A DNA stretch of 64,000 nucleotides, taken from Setoptus koraiensis. Taxonomy: Eukaryota; Arthropoda. The stretch lies in NCBI GenBank assembly GCA_048013815.1, contig CM106586.1, positions 8,246,001-8,310,000 on the forward strand, written 5' to 3'. Below, piece by piece: positions 10,536 through 23,109 of this stretch. Numbering within the stretch: position 1 is the first letter of the stretch; every line of letters starts with the position of its first letter. The notes under the pieces were generated by a model. It ran no database searches. It saw only the letters and a program-made list of their open reading frames with translations, and was not told the DNA's origin. A program made the translations under genes and the position numbers.

Positions 10536-11097
10536 ATAGGCAGCGAAATTTCGATTAATACAGCGCGCGCGTTACTTTTGCGCCAACTTTTGTGGAGTTG
10601 GCCTAAATCTAAGTTTTGTTTGGTTGTCGAGGACCATAAAGCCCGCTGTCTCTCTGCCATCCAACGAGCCATCCAGACAGTCATCCAGCAGTGGCAACAG
10701 CAACAGCACCAGCAACATCGAGCGAGCTGCCGAGATAGTATCCCCATTCCGGCATCGTATATTTTGTTGGTTCTGGTGAACTGCATCAATTGTAGCAACT
10801 TGTCCATCTTTTTTTGAGATTGGTGCCTCCTCTGACGGCTGTTCCATTATATAAATACATGTTCGCTTATTTATTTATTTTCTCATTGCAAATTTTGGAT
10901 TCATAAAATGAGTTTAAGCTCGCAACAGCGATCCAAGATGATCGCTGGTAATGTCCACTGTTACGATTGTATCGCATCGTCTCAACGTCATCGCGTCAGA
11001 CAGTGGTGGTAGTGGCATTAAAATAGAATCAATTTCAGAGCGTCTTTCTCGGCCGCTTTTCCCTTGCCTCTTGTGAGCCATACTCTTGTAGACCATA

Positions 11098-11139
11098 CCC
11101 GTGGTATATGGTGCACCCTTGTGAACCATATACCACGGG
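11098..11139. repeat. Perfect hairpin, 15-bp arms, in a larger imperfect stem
   Basis: Arms CCCGTGGTATATGGT (11098-11112) and its exact complement (11125-11139) enclose a 12-base loop. Outside the arms, a CATACTCTTG / CGAGAGTATG pair extends an imperfect stem. A further GTATGAT...ATCATAC pair follows up to about 11186. Confidence 0.85.
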
Positions 11140-11446
11140 CACGGCACACGAGAGTATGATGCACCGCGATACGAGAGTATCATACGGCACGCAAAATCAT
11201 ATAGCACGGCGCTCACGATGCAGTGCCGGCGCCGATCTTATATAAACGGATACTGCTCTTGTTGTTTGATGGCGGCCGTTGCTTTTGGCGAGAGTACTTT
11301 GTAACTTCGTCTGTCTATAGGTGACACAAACAACTATCATCGCTTACATTATCCCCTGTTGTTGGGGCCGCTACAAAAGGGGCTACTTATATCGCACTAT
11401 GCGAGCGGCCTATATGTATGCCGTCGTGTTGCCGGTCGCGTACGTG

Positions 11447-11495
11447 TATAAAAGAAGTTGAATGGAGCCAACATTGATCAAACACACAAACACGG
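11447..11495 (+). promoter_or_regulatory. Candidate TATA promoter with short leader exon
   Basis: TATAAAAG at 11447-11454 is followed about 30 bases later by an initiator-like TCA (11478-11480) and then, near 11495, by a GTGAGAG that could act as a 5' splice site. No coding exon can be tied to it. It could start a non-coding transcript or a distant 5' exon of Pax6. The evidence is motif spacing only. Confidence 0.3.
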
Positions 11496-12987
11496 TGAGA
11501 GAGAGAAAGAAGCCGCTCTATAGGAAACAATTAAATTAAAAACTCATCAACCAGTTGACCAGTGAACCGTAATCAGGTTCTAGTATTTAAATTTGTATAG
11601 TTTTCATCATCTGCCAGTCGCTGGCGCTGCCATTGTGCCGCTCTCAAGGTGGCGACTAGTGCTGCCAGTAACAGCAACAAAGTACAAACTAGATCATCGA
11701 CTCTCTGTCAGACACATATGCTGTATATTATTTGAAATCGCCAATGGGACACAATGACACAAACACACTGTTGCAATACGAACCCGATTGATGCATTGCG
11801 AGCCAACAATTGTGGGCCAACAATCGCCATCGACACCTAGCGCAGAGCGAAAGATAAACATCTCGTGTTCACCTCAACCATGATGATTATAATCAGAGAT
11901 CGAGAACCAATGTGTGTAATATAAGAGAAAGAGGAAAGGGATTCACTTCCTATTTGGTGCTATTTCATTCGAGGCACCGATCGTTCACCGACATCGTTGC
12001 GGATCGACCTTTTCACGCCGGCCCGTTGTTTTTGCGCGGGCGTGGCGACATTGCCAGCCTGGGGACTGGGGGGTGGGGGGCAGACAACGAGGCAGCCAGT
12101 ACGACGACGACGGCGGCCAGCGATGATCTAATCCGCTTTGATGCTTTGACGCGTCCAATGTCGCACACTGGCTCGAGTGGGGACCCCCTATCTATCCACA
12201 ATCAGATGATTAGAGCCGGCGATGGATCGGCGCCGAGATAAGAACACGGGACACGTTTTCTTTGTACGACGACGACGACGACGACGACGACGATGATATA
12301 TTTATTCACGAGCCACTACGGCCGCAACTAGCCAGTGGTACGTAGCCAGCCAGCTATCGGGGCCACTGTTACGACTCAATGATAAGATATCCGTTGCTGC
12401 TTTTGTCAATTGAGGGCGTGCTCCGGGCGCATGGCCGGGATCCAGTGAGATGGAGCCAGTGAGATAAAGCAGCAGCATCAGATATGAGCCGGTTGTAGGC
12501 CCATGTAGAGGCCAGTAATAATAACAGCAATAAGTAGCAATAAGTAGCGCCAGTGGGAGTGTGTATCTTAATCGCAACCAGCAACCAACGACCAGCAACC
12601 AACGACCAGCAACCCACGACCAACGACCAGCAACCAGCGACACAATGGCGCACAATTGCAGACAAGACAAGAGAGATGGACAAAAATTTTGAGTGGCTAG
12701 GTGCCGCTGTTGTTACGTAATAGGGCCCCATGTAGCGATTGGCACAATTGAATGGAGGGGCCATTCGTGCAACAACAACAATAATGCAATGAAATAGGAC
12801 AACAACAATAAAATTATTATGGTTATGTCGCAAATAAAAGCTGCCCCAGAGCTGCCGCCCCCTCCACGCGGAGAGTCGCCCCTCTAGCCCGAGAGTCACC
12901 CCTCAGCCCAGAAGCAGCGCCAGAGAGGCGCAGCTAAAAAGAGGGCCCCCAGCAGAAATCACTGAATGCGAGCCAGCCACCACCACG

Positions 12988-13011
12988 AGAGAGAGAGAGA
13001 GAGAGAGAGAG
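12988..13011. repeat. (GA)n microsatellite
   Basis: An uninterrupted GA dinucleotide run of about 12 units. Such runs in arthropods can bind GAGA-type factors; no binding is shown here. Confidence 0.85.
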
Positions 13012-13327
13012 CACGTGCTGACGATAGAGGCGCTTGCACGTGGCCCATGGCTGACTTTTCAAGCCGGCCGTATGGACGGATATTTGCAGCCAGGGAGCGA
13101 GATAAGATGAAGATGTTATTAGATAAGTTATTTGGACAATATCATCGTCATCGTTAAATTGCCACATGCACACTCGGCCGGCGCTCACGATATCGCCGCG
13201 ATGATATTGATATCAATTGGCCCCCCCCCTCGCCCCACCGCCCGTCTAGCGGCAATAACACGACAACTGCTAATAACAACAATTTCCCACTATGCGCACC
13301 ACAATATCCCCAATATGCCCGAGTGCT

Positions 13328-13405
13328 GGGGCCCAGTGCAGTTTAGCGGCCCAGTGCAGTTTAGCGGCCCAGTGTAGTTTAGCGGCAGAGTGGGCCAGTT
13401 TAGCG
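13328..13405. repeat. Tandem repeat, about 18-bp unit
   Basis: About four copies of a unit containing GCCCAGTGCAGTTTAGCG with minor changes. Confidence 0.8.
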
Positions 13406-14156
13406 GCGGTGCACGGCGGGCCTCGGTCGCGGTGCATTAATTGGGGCCGTTGCGGGTGCGTTCGACGAAATCACAAAATGCGTCTGTCAAAGAGCGAGAA
13501 GAAACAAGAGAGACGGGGGCTATTTTTTGTCCATTGTAAACAGCGCGACACATGCGACACACGCCGGCGAAACACTCGACAAGTCGGACACGAGTCGACG
13601 AAGGAGTAAATTACAGTTTGTTGCGCCGGCCGAGTCTCTCCAGACGTCGCTGGCGCGAAATGGCCAGCAAAGCATGAAGGGGGCCCGCGCTGCTCGGAAT
13701 CGGGCCGATCTGCGCGAGCGGCTCCGTGGGCGCCGACATGTCGCCGGAGCCGGCAGCAAAAAAGTCACGCTTCTCTGTCTCGCTCGGCTCCGTTGGCCCG
13801 CCAGCCAGACAACACGTAATATTACGCGATATTACACAATATCACACAATATATACACGCGCTCGCATTATCGCGCCAACCGCGAACTGGGAGCCGCTCG
13901 AAGCGGGCGAAATTATTTTCTCGAAATGTCCAATCGTGGGCCCCCTGAGTGAGTCGCAATTTGTGCACTCGTCTGGCTGGCTGGCTGACTGGCTCTGTTT
14001 TGTGTGCAAACCACAGCCACGGCCATTGAATTGGTTCAATTTAAACTGTGCGACGCCGCTTGATTACGTCATGCGTGACCACGAGCCGCCACGGGCTAGT
14101 GTCAAGTGTAAGCGCGCGCCAAAATGATTTGCCTTCATTAGGTTTGACACGGTCCC

Positions 14157-14218
14157 CGCCCTCGCTCTCACTCTGCCCCTCGCTCTCACTCTGCCCCTCG
14201 CTCTCACTCTGCCCCTCG
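14157..14218. repeat. Tandem repeat, 18-bp pyrimidine-rich unit x3
   Basis: Three near-perfect copies of CCCTCGCTCTCACTCTGC. Confidence 0.85.
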
Positions 14219-14735
14219 CGCCGCTGGCTCCCTTCCGACGGTCGCCCGGTCGCCGCTCGCTAGCAGTGGACCGCTGTCAATTGTGTGCCGCGCCGTGGGG
14301 CCCCACATTCGGCGCCGCTCGCCACCGGCAGCCGGACGATATTTGCCGCGCGCGAAATACAACGCGCGAAATTCATAAAGCGGCCACTCGCTGCAAATTA
14401 GCTGCACCCTGGGCCCGGCTAATTTGGGCATTTTGCAGTTGCACATTTGCAGTGCCACAAACGCGCAAATATGCAACGCTGCAACGAAATGTAAATGGGG
14501 CCCGCTCGCGATGGCGAGCCGGCCCCGCTGGCCGAAATCGCGCGACCGGCCGAACGAGTTCATATATGAATATGTGAACATGTGAGCATGCGAATAGAGT
14601 GTCCGCTGGCCGGCCAATTACGTGCTCGGTCGGCCAATCATATCGCGGCCGGCGGCCGGCCACTAACGAGCCCGAAACTCTCCGCTCAGAAATTGGTCAG
14701 TGGCCGAAATTGTGGCCGACAGTGGCCATGGATGA

Positions 14736-14779
14736 AAATTTCGAATTACGAAATTTCGAAATTTCGTAATTCGAAATTT
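14736..14779. repeat. 44-bp perfect palindrome
   Basis: Each base from 14736 pairs with its mirror at 14779, centred at 14757/14758 with no spacer. It is AT-rich (TTTCGAAAT-type units) inside otherwise GC-rich DNA. Confidence 0.9.
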
Positions 14780-15737
14780 CGAAATTTTACCGACACTGGC
14801 GGAAACAATGGTTGCGGCTGCCGGCGACACCAGTGTGCGAAAAGCGCACCCCTTTTGCGGGGGCCCACTTGATTGCGCAATCCCGCACACATAATTACGA
14901 CATGGCGCGCTGTGTCGCGCGCGCTGCACAATGTTGTAATATGCGCACTGTTGTAATTTGCAGGGGCCCCGACCGCTGCGCCTATTACACATTGGGGCCC
15001 CGACGGGCATCTGTTAGCTGGCGGTGGTGTGAGGCGACGATTGGCGAGCGCGAAATTTAATCTGATGAATTATTACGAACCAAATAACGAATTTCGAACA
15101 AACGAGTGGCCGGCAGCAGATGAGGGGCCGGCAGCAGACGAGGGGCCAGCGAACGCGGCCCAGCAAACGAGCGCCAACAAGCGAGCGCAAAAACAACAAC
15201 AACGGTGCGATTGATTGCGCCCCTAAACGGCCTAAATAGACTCAATGGGCCAAGCGCGGGGCCGTTGCCGGCAGCGGCCAGCGTCGGGTGGCCCAATGAA
15301 TTGTGAAATGAATGCGAGTGTGTAAATTGAGGGGGCACGACAAAACAAAGAGACAAGTTTCATGTCTCTCACTTCATTGGGTCTAACCATTGAATGCGCG
15401 TTTGTGTGCATTCGTGCTCCATTTCATGTGCACTTGCATGAATGCCTGCTCACTCGCTCGCCTGCTCATTGGCATTTGGTTGCCTGGCGACCATATCATG
15501 GGCATCGGCGCCCATCACGGTCACCACGGCCCGCTAATTCGAGCCAGCGCCAGAGGTGGGCCCTGGGCAGTGTGCGCTGTGAGCGGCCGCTGCCGGCCAG
15601 TGGCGGGCCCCAATTTGAGGCGCGCCGTTGAGAGCTGGTGTCGATTGAAATCATCACGCTAGGCTAACCGTTTTTTAACTGGTCGCTTGCGGGCCGGCTG
15701 ACTGGACGCCAAGTGAGCGAGCGAGCGGCCCGAAGGC

Positions 15738-15801
15738 CGCTCGTGGGCCGCCTGTGGGCCGCTTGTGGGCTCACAAGCGGCCCACAGGCGGCCAACGAGC
15801 G
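15738..15801. repeat. Long hairpin, 30-bp arms, 4-base loop, one mismatch
   Basis: Arms 15738-15767 and 15772-15801 are complementary at 29 of 30 positions. The arms themselves carry an internal tandem motif (GTGGGCCGC), so the structure may have grown by repeat expansion and inversion. Confidence 0.9.
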
Positions 15802-16504
15802 AACCAAGTGACCGGCAAACCGACACAACGGGCCGGCCGCCGGCAACCCGTGCACTGACACTGGCCAGTCTTGCGTGCCATCGATGTTGTTGTCGGCGTC
15901 GCGGTTGAGCGACGGCAACAACAACGCCGGCCATACTTAATTGAGTGCTCATATTTGCTCCATTGACCAATCGTCACCCTTTTATTTGCCTTTTGCCTCA
16001 TTGTTGGCGCTGTCGCCGCTGTTGGCGCTGTCGCCGCTGTTGGCGGTGTCGCCGCTGCCCGATGGGCCGACGGGCCGTCGACAGGGCGCCCCTTTTCAAC
16101 TTTCGAGCAACTTTCAACTAATTGGCGCCATTCCGTCGATTGCAAGATTGCGACAACGACACACATTGTAATATCTCAGCTCACATTGTGATATCTCAGC
16201 GGCTCGCCAAATGCGCACCGTCAACGCCAATCAATCGGCGCATCATGGGCGCCGACGCTCGCCCAATAATTGACTCGCCTCGTCCGACTCGAGCGCCAAC
16301 CAGCGGGCCCCAACCAGCGGGCGACGGCGCGGCCGAGGCAAGTGTAAACTTAAACCAATTAGGCCATTATTATCGGACAAAATCAGGGCCAAATTGGATC
16401 AGTGTGTGTCGGATCGAACGTCGATGCGGCCACGGATGGAGATTAGTTCGCAGCCGGGATTAGGCCGCGGATTGCGCGAATTGAATTAATGAATCAGGGC
16501 GCAA

Positions 16505-16596
16505 TTGCTGTTGTTGTTGCTGTTATTGTTGCTGTTATTGTTGCTGATATTGTTGCTGTTGTTGTTGCTGTTGTTGTTGCTGTTGTTGTTGCTGCG
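16505..16596. repeat. Trinucleotide repeat tract (GTT/GCT/ATT type)
   Basis: A run of TTG/CTG/TTA triplets. It is non-coding in context. Confidence 0.8.
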
Positions 16597-17582
16597 ACCG
16601 CAACGTATATTTCGAACGGAACTGCTGTTAGGGGGCTCTCCAGCGGCGACGACATAAAAACAAACAAGTGCGACAAGTGAAAACAACGTTACACTTCACA
16701 CTGCTTTGATTTGGGCAGCGCTTTGATAGCGGTACCCCGGGGGCACAGTTGTCACTTCGGGCCACTTGTCGGTGCCCACGAGGGGCCCAGTTTTGTTGGC
16801 TGTCAAACGCACGGTCGTTGTGTTGTTTGTATTGGCGTTGGCTGGCATTAGTGGCAGTGTGTAAATTGCAATTGTTTCATTTGTTTGTTTGCCGTGCGTA
16901 TGATACTGGCGGGGCCAGTTTGCGACAACAACAGCTCAAACAGCGACTCGCTGTATATGTTGAGATATGTGTTCAGACTGTATACAGCGGCAGTTAACAT
17001 TTGGGCCCCATTGGGCGACCCAGTAACAACAACAACACGGCACTATGATAAATAGCGCGATAGAGAGCGCTTGGTCTGATAGTATCACACTGATCAGACC
17101 AATTAGGCCCGAGCGTCGCCGCACCGACCGATCTGGAGCTCGGCGCACCCAACTCACACAATTGTCAGCTCAATCCCGTCCGATTCGAACCGAACCGATC
17201 CGATTCGTTCTGACCTGGCCAGAGATTACGCAACTGGCTCATAATACATGCTCACAAATTGTGAGCACTCACAATACAAACGGGCGCACACGGGGTGTCT
17301 TTGCAGCCGCTGGCTCGCCTATATATTCTGGGATATATTTAGCGGGGCCGGCGAGCGACATAGCGACACAGCCGAAGCGCCCAACGGATACGATAGTATC
17401 GTAACGATAGTAGTGGCGGCATATAGAGGCCTATATAGTAACAATGTGATTGCAGCGAGGGCATCGCACAGGGATCAGGGACGCGGGATCAGGCGCAATC
17501 AAATGCAGCCAGCAGATTATGAGCAGACCTCATATGAGGGGCCCCATAAGCGAGCCAGCAACATAAATAATAGCAGATATAT

Positions 17583-17602
17583 TATGTTGTGTGTGTGTGT
17601 GT
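17583..17602. repeat. (GT)n microsatellite
   Basis: A GT dinucleotide run of about 9-10 units. Confidence 0.8.
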
Positions 17603-17728
17603 GTGCACAGCAAGTTGCAAGAGGTTAGATGGGGCCACTCATTAATCATTTCGAGTCTACTGTTGGCTTACTAACGGTACACACTCAGCGCTGTCTAAGG
17701 GCGGCTATGGCAGCAGCACCGTTGCAAC

Positions 17729-17771
17729 ACTGTTAGATAACTGCGCTCATCGGGCACCGTTATCTAACAGT
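17729..17771. repeat. Perfect inverted repeat, 13-bp arms
   Basis: Arms ACTGTTAGATAAC (17729-17741) and its exact complement (17759-17771) with a 17-base loop. Confidence 0.85.
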
Positions 17772-18508
17772 TATATATTATATCTGCTACATATTATATG
17801 CTGCACGTCATACGCTATGCGCGAGGATATTGCATTTTGTGTGTATAAGCCCCACTAACGGGGCGAGCTGCAGTTAGCAAGCCAGTTGCAGCCATGGGGC
17901 CAGAGACATTTGAATATTGCTCTATATAACGATGGCGCTATCTTGTGCCGTTAACTCTTGACGTTTTAGCTCGAGTTTTGGCACGAGTTTCGGCGCGAGC
18001 TTCGGCGCGGGTTTAGGCGCGCGTTTAGGCACGAGTCAAGTGCACATGGCGTCTCGTGCCGAAATATCGCGTGGCAATAATGAAATGACTGTCCGATGGG
18101 GCCCAGCGTCGGGGCCAAGTATCGAGACAGCAGAGTATCATTATGGCAACAAAAAGTATCTCACTGCAACTATTCAATATGCTCTAGCGCTAGGCCGACC
18201 AAACTATGTCGGCATAGCTATATATGTGGCCGCCCGTTTGGGCCAGTGTGAGCGGCTGGCGTCGCTTAAACTGACTAATACCCATAATAAAATAACTAAT
18301 GATATGATCTACGATATAATAGCATAATGGTGCGCTTTGTTTTGGCCCGGCGCGGCCCATTCAATGCGCCACACGTCGCTACATCCGCCGTGCACTATCC
18401 GCCCCAGCGACTGGGCCCACTATAGCCCCAGCGACTAGGCCGACTAGCATAAGTATATCCTCACAATCACAACCGGCGGCTGGGGCTACAGCGACCACAT
18501 CTATGGCG

Positions 18509-18569
18509 GCTAGGCCGACTAGCCATGTCGGCTGGGCCGACTCTGGCTGTCGCGGCTAGTCGGCCTAGC
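18509..18569. repeat. Perfect inverted repeat, 16-bp arms
   Basis: Arms 18509-18524 and 18554-18569 (core CTAGGCCGACTAGCC) are fully complementary, with a 29-base loop. The same GGCCGACTAG motif also occurs just upstream. Confidence 0.85.
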
Positions 18570-18763
18570 GCTGCGGATGCAGTCGCTGCGTTATTGAGCT
18601 GTCTAGTGCGGGCTCGCCGGGCCGGCCACCGTTGTTGTGCCGGCCGGTTGCTGTTCAAGTTTGGCACAGCAAAGATTCGCGAGCCCAAGTTGGACAACCG
18701 AATTGGATTGGCCAGTCGATTTGTATCATACAAATTGTATGGGAATTGCGGTGCTCTGGCAAT

Positions 18764-18824
18764 ACTGTGCGATATTGTGCGATACTGTGCGTTGCTGTGC
18801 GATATTGTGCGATATTGTGCGATG
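18764..18824. repeat. Tandem repeat, 10-bp GTGCGATATT-type unit
   Basis: About six imperfect copies of GTGCGATA(T/C)T. Confidence 0.8.
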
Positions 18825-19799
18825 CTTGCCCTGGTGCGACTTGCTCACATCATTGATACGGATAGGAGCGGCAAGAATGACGCAACCATGTGAGACTCAC
18901 CGGCGCTCACCAGCAGTCACGTGTGGCGGCGACCAGGTAAATGGTGCAAGTGAACGAGCTGTCGAACTGGTTTGTCGGCGTCTGTTGTCAGTGGGTCGGT
19001 TCATTCACAGATTCTCGGATTGTCAGATTCGCAGATTCGCAGACTCTCCGACTGGCAGATTCACACACGGACCGAATGGCGGATTCACACACGGACCGAA
19101 TGGCAGATTCGCATAGTCTGCGAATGGCACATTCACAGATTCACAGACTGACCGGGCGGCTATGAATACGAAATTAATCGCTGGCTGGCAGCATATTGTT
19201 CAGCTCGGGCCCTCAATTAGTTTATCCACCGACGTACCGACGTACCGACGTAGCGACGGGCGTACATGACGTATCGCGAGTTACTGTTTATTTTGTCATG
19301 CTGGCCGCCGTCATTAGATCGTCCGTCTCCGGTCGTTTGCTTGTCGCGGGTCGCGCTCGTTGGCGCTTGTCGGTGTGCGCCGCTGTCCGCCGCTTTGCGC
19401 CGACCCGAGGGCGACGGTCGCGCCGGACAGGCCAGCGACAACGGGCAAACTCGACAAAGTATCGATTGCTCGCTTGGCTGGGCACCAATACCCGGCCAGC
19501 GTTGGCGCACATGGTCGCCAGTGGCGCATCTGCCGCCAACTGCACGCCGGCTCTGCACCATCGACCGGGCCCAATCTGTGCCAATCGGCGGCGTTTTGGT
19601 CAGCGCTGGCACAGTGAGCCAGCGGTGGCACAAACGGGCGAGCTGGCGGCGCTGCCAATAAAGCATCGGTAAAACCATTCAGTGCCGCCACTGGGCCCAT
19701 CGAGGCCGGGCCGCGTTTGCGCTCGATTGAACAAACTTAAAACGTGCCACTCGCTATATCCATTTCTCGCCGCTTGCCGCTCTCCGTTGGCGTTGCTGG

Positions 19800-19878
19800 C
19801 TCTGGTTGCGCCGGTTGCGATAGTTGCGCCGGTTGCGATGGTTGCGCCGGTTGCGATGGTTGCGCCGGTTGCGATGGT
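19800..19878. repeat. Tandem repeat, 15-bp unit
   Basis: About five copies of a GCGCCGGTTGCGATG-type unit. Confidence 0.8.
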
Positions 19879-20102
19879 GTGCTGGTTGTGTGCGATATGT
19901 GCGTTGGGTTGCGCCACCAGCCAGTCCCAGTTCACGGAAATGGGCCAATTCGCGGCACCAAATCTCTGGCTCCAGTCGCCATATCGCCCCGCTGGTAGCC
20001 ATAATTTCCAAATATCCATTCCGAGTTGCCGGCGCTGCCAGTGTGTGTCGCAGCCGCGCGCAAAGCTCGCTGCCCGCTCTCTGCTTTGGCTCTTTCCGCG
20101 GG

Positions 20103-20165
20103 CGCCGCCAGCACGGGAGCCGCCGGCACGGGAGCCGCCAGCACGGGCACCGCCAGCACGGGCTC
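20103..20165. repeat. Tandem repeat, 15-bp unit x4
   Basis: Four copies of a GCCGCCAGCACGGGA-type unit with single-base changes. Confidence 0.8.
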
Positions 20166-20565
20166 CGGTCAGAGCCGCCCAGCGCACACTGTATGCACAT
20201 TGTTGCCACGGGCCGCCTTTCGAGTGGCCGTTTGTCGGTACGCAAACGCAAAAACAACAACAACAACAACAAAATGCAACCCGCATCGAGGCCACACGTT
20301 TGACGCACGGGCCGCCCGGCGTGCCTATAAGCGCGCAACGCAGCGCAACACGGGGGCCCCAAACTGACGCACGGCGACCTATATATGCAATGGCTTTGTT
20401 TTTGTTGTTGCGACGCCAACTGCGCCACAACGCGACGCGGACGCATGATGACGCAATTGCTGCTGGCATAGCCAACTATGATAGTTGTTGTTTTAGTTGC
20501 AATTGTCAATCTGGCCGCTTGTCACTCGATGTGCCAACTAACACATCAGCTGTTCACTGTGTGAC

Positions 20566-20684
20566 ACTGGCGGCCGCTGGTCATAGTGACCGGCCGCTGG
20601 TCACAGTGACCGGCCGCTTGTCAAAGTGACCGGCCCAGTGTCACACTGGCCAGCTGATTGTCACACTGGCCAGCTGATTGTCAG
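20566..20684. repeat. Two adjacent tandem arrays, about 20-21 bp units
   Basis: Three to four copies of a GGCCGCTGGTCA(C/T)AGTGACC-type unit run into two copies of CACACTGGCCAGCTGATTGT. The units are themselves partly palindromic (GGTCAC...GTGACC). Confidence 0.8.
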
Positions 20685-21968
20685 GTCGAGCAACACAAGA
20701 CGCGCGGCACAGCCGCGCACAACGGCACAGGTTGAACAGGTGGGCGCGGCGGGTGTCAATGAAAGATTGGCAGTTCATTCGGTGGCCAATCATCCGTTGC
20801 TGTCTCTGTCGTTTCTGTCGTCGTTGCTGTTGTTGTTGTTGTCGTCGTTGTTGTTGTCGTTGTTGCTCGGCCCTCTTCTCACCTGCAATCGAGCGCACAG
20901 TGGGCCGGACGGGAGCCAAGTGAGCGGCAACAGCGCCCAAACAACAATCTTGCCGGCCGAATGGGCGTGCTGCCGAGTCGCCCGGCACGCACAGTGGGCG
21001 CCGGGCGACCGCGGGGCGACTACGTGTCACTAGTCAATGGTCATAGAGGCATTTAAGTGAATCGAAGCATGTCATATAGCGCCCGATTTAAGCGCCATAC
21101 CCACTTTGCAATGCTCAATTTCACAATTAACGCGCACAGTGCGCACAAATGCGCACATTGTGCACGAAGCATCCTCGCGAGTCAATGATGATCATATACT
21201 ATAGCTGCTCTATTATATAGCCCACTGGTAAAAGTCGCGCTCCTTTGCATTATTGGCAAATAATTTTTTCGCTTGTTGCCATACACGCTAAAGGAGCAGG
21301 ACTTTTGCTGTAACTGGTAGCATGGAGCGGGCCAGCGTTATGAGTGGCGCGACAAATCATGGGGCGCCGATTATGCGCCACTGACAACTCACTCTCAAGT
21401 GTCACAAATAAGCCAAGTGTGAGCATATATGGCATGTATGAGAGACAATATTCCAACTGACCAAACACGCGCTAATTAGCCTATCGCTAATTAGTCTCGA
21501 TGGGCTTATTAGTGCTTATTAGCGCTTATTTGTGGATGCTCGCCGGACGACCGCTCACCTCGACGCGGCCAGCGAGGGCCCGCGCATATCGTGTGCGTGT
21601 GTGTGTGTGTCTGTCGGGGGCGCATTCCGGATGCAGCTCTTTGGTTCCGCTCGAATGGGCTCAAATGAACGGCTACGCGAATCGTTTTGATTGAGCGTCG
21701 CACTTTGGCGCGGCCAGTTTGTTTCTGATCTGGTCAAACTGGCGAGCGTCGCACCAAAGGTTGGCCCGCCCGGGTTCACTGGCCACACAAACCGGCCGAC
21801 TGACACGGCCGCGCCGACAGACACGACCGTGCCGAGGCCCGGCCAGCCGCGGGACCCGCAGCGCCGATATAGGTCGCTTGCGTGCTGTGGCCGCCGGTGG
21901 GGCGCCGGTGGGGCGCCAGCAGCCACACGGCAGCCGCACAGCAGCCGCACAGCAGCGCCGAGAATGTG

Positions 21969-21996
21969 TCCCGGCGAGCAGATATGCTCGCCGGGA
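21969..21996. repeat. Perfect hairpin, 12-bp arms, GATA loop
   Basis: Arms TCCCGGCGAGCA (21969-21980) and its exact complement (21985-21996) with a 4-base loop. Confidence 0.85.
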
Positions 21997-22705
21997 TATG
22001 CGCTCCTACATATAGGCTGTACATATGGCCTGTCAGAGATAATCAATTATAGGCGCTGTCGTTGTCGCTATGTGTCTTACGTTCTATTAACTGTCTATCC
22101 GACGCTTATTATTACTTCCATGGGTGCCACTATCCCGCCGGATCATGCTGCCGGCCCCGGGTCCCGCTGGTCGCGGTGTCAGCAACGCCGCTAACGGGGG
22201 GCTCGGGTTAGCGGCGGGCTGGCGGCGGGCAAGTGCGCCGGCCGGCCGCCCGCCCAATCAGGCGCCCGTGAGCTGGGCGGCGGACGATGCTAATGTCAGC
22301 ATTAGCTGTAAGTCATCAAATACACGCTTCATTAAGTGATTGCACTTGCGCCCAACAGTGGCGCTGTTTGTTTCGGGAATTTGCGGCGTGCCGTGGCAAA
22401 CAAAATAACAGTTGCAAATTGTTGTTTGCGAGCGAGGGCGACGCCGACAACGACAGCAGCGACATCGCCAACAGCAACGACATCGCCAACAGCAACGACA
22501 TCGCCAACAACAATGACAGTGACAGCGGCTCGATTAGGTCGACGGGCCCGATATAACCGTTATATGATAAGGTTACATGGCGAAATGAAGCGTCACTGGC
22601 GCGCATATTAACATTGTCGGCCACCAACTCTGGCGGCCAATCTGTTAACTGAAGGTGACTCGCCGCGTCGCGTCTATACATTGTAATTACTCGACACCGT
22701 GCCAG

Positions 22706-22725
22706 TGTGTGTGTGTGTGTGTGTG
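22706..22725. repeat. (GT)n microsatellite
   Basis: A GT dinucleotide run of about 9-10 units. Confidence 0.75.
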
Positions 22726-23069
22726 TGCGCCCATTACGTCATACGTCTTACATTGCGCTGGTACGTGCTCGGTTGCCAGTGTCGCGCCCCGCTATTTCTG
22801 GCGCGAGGCGCTGTCTGTTTCCAGTTGGCGCAACTGCCGATAACATCTCCCGCGACGGGCGCGCATAGCGACCCTATCTGGCGCACAGCGACCCTGTGCG
22901 GCGCATAGCGACTGTATCTGGCGCTGGCACCTGATCAAATTCAAAGTGACACTATCTTTGCGAGGGATCTCGGGGGCAGCATCGATCCAATTTGCAGCGC
23001 CCGGTCCACGGGTGAGACGGGCCGGCGCGGCACGGTGCTGGCCGGCGCGCAGACAGCGCCAGATCGAGC

Positions 23070-23109
23070 CCGATGGAGCCCGATGGAGCCCGATGGAGCC
23101 CGATGGAGC
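23070..23109. repeat. Tandem repeat, 10-bp unit x4
   Basis: Four identical copies of CCCGATGGAG. Confidence 0.85.

Larger units (their letters stand above)
9458..11446. other. Non-coding, transition into GC-rich domain
   Basis: No gene is recognised. Composition shifts from AT-leaning to GC-rich across this stretch. It holds a short perfect hairpin at 10508-10535 (11-base arms, 6-base loop) and the hairpin cluster at 11080-11186. Confidence 0.5.

Noticed and set aside
12302-12899. Overlapping long reverse-strand frames with Trp/Val/Leu-rich products
   Set aside because: They arise from a CAACGACCAGCAAC-type repeat and few stops in GC-rich DNA; no domain, splice context or start context supports a gene.
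19196-20629. Several 150-315 codon frames on both strands
   Set aside because: All six frames are open at once over GC-rich tandem repeats; products are Ala/Arg/Pro-rich with no family signature.
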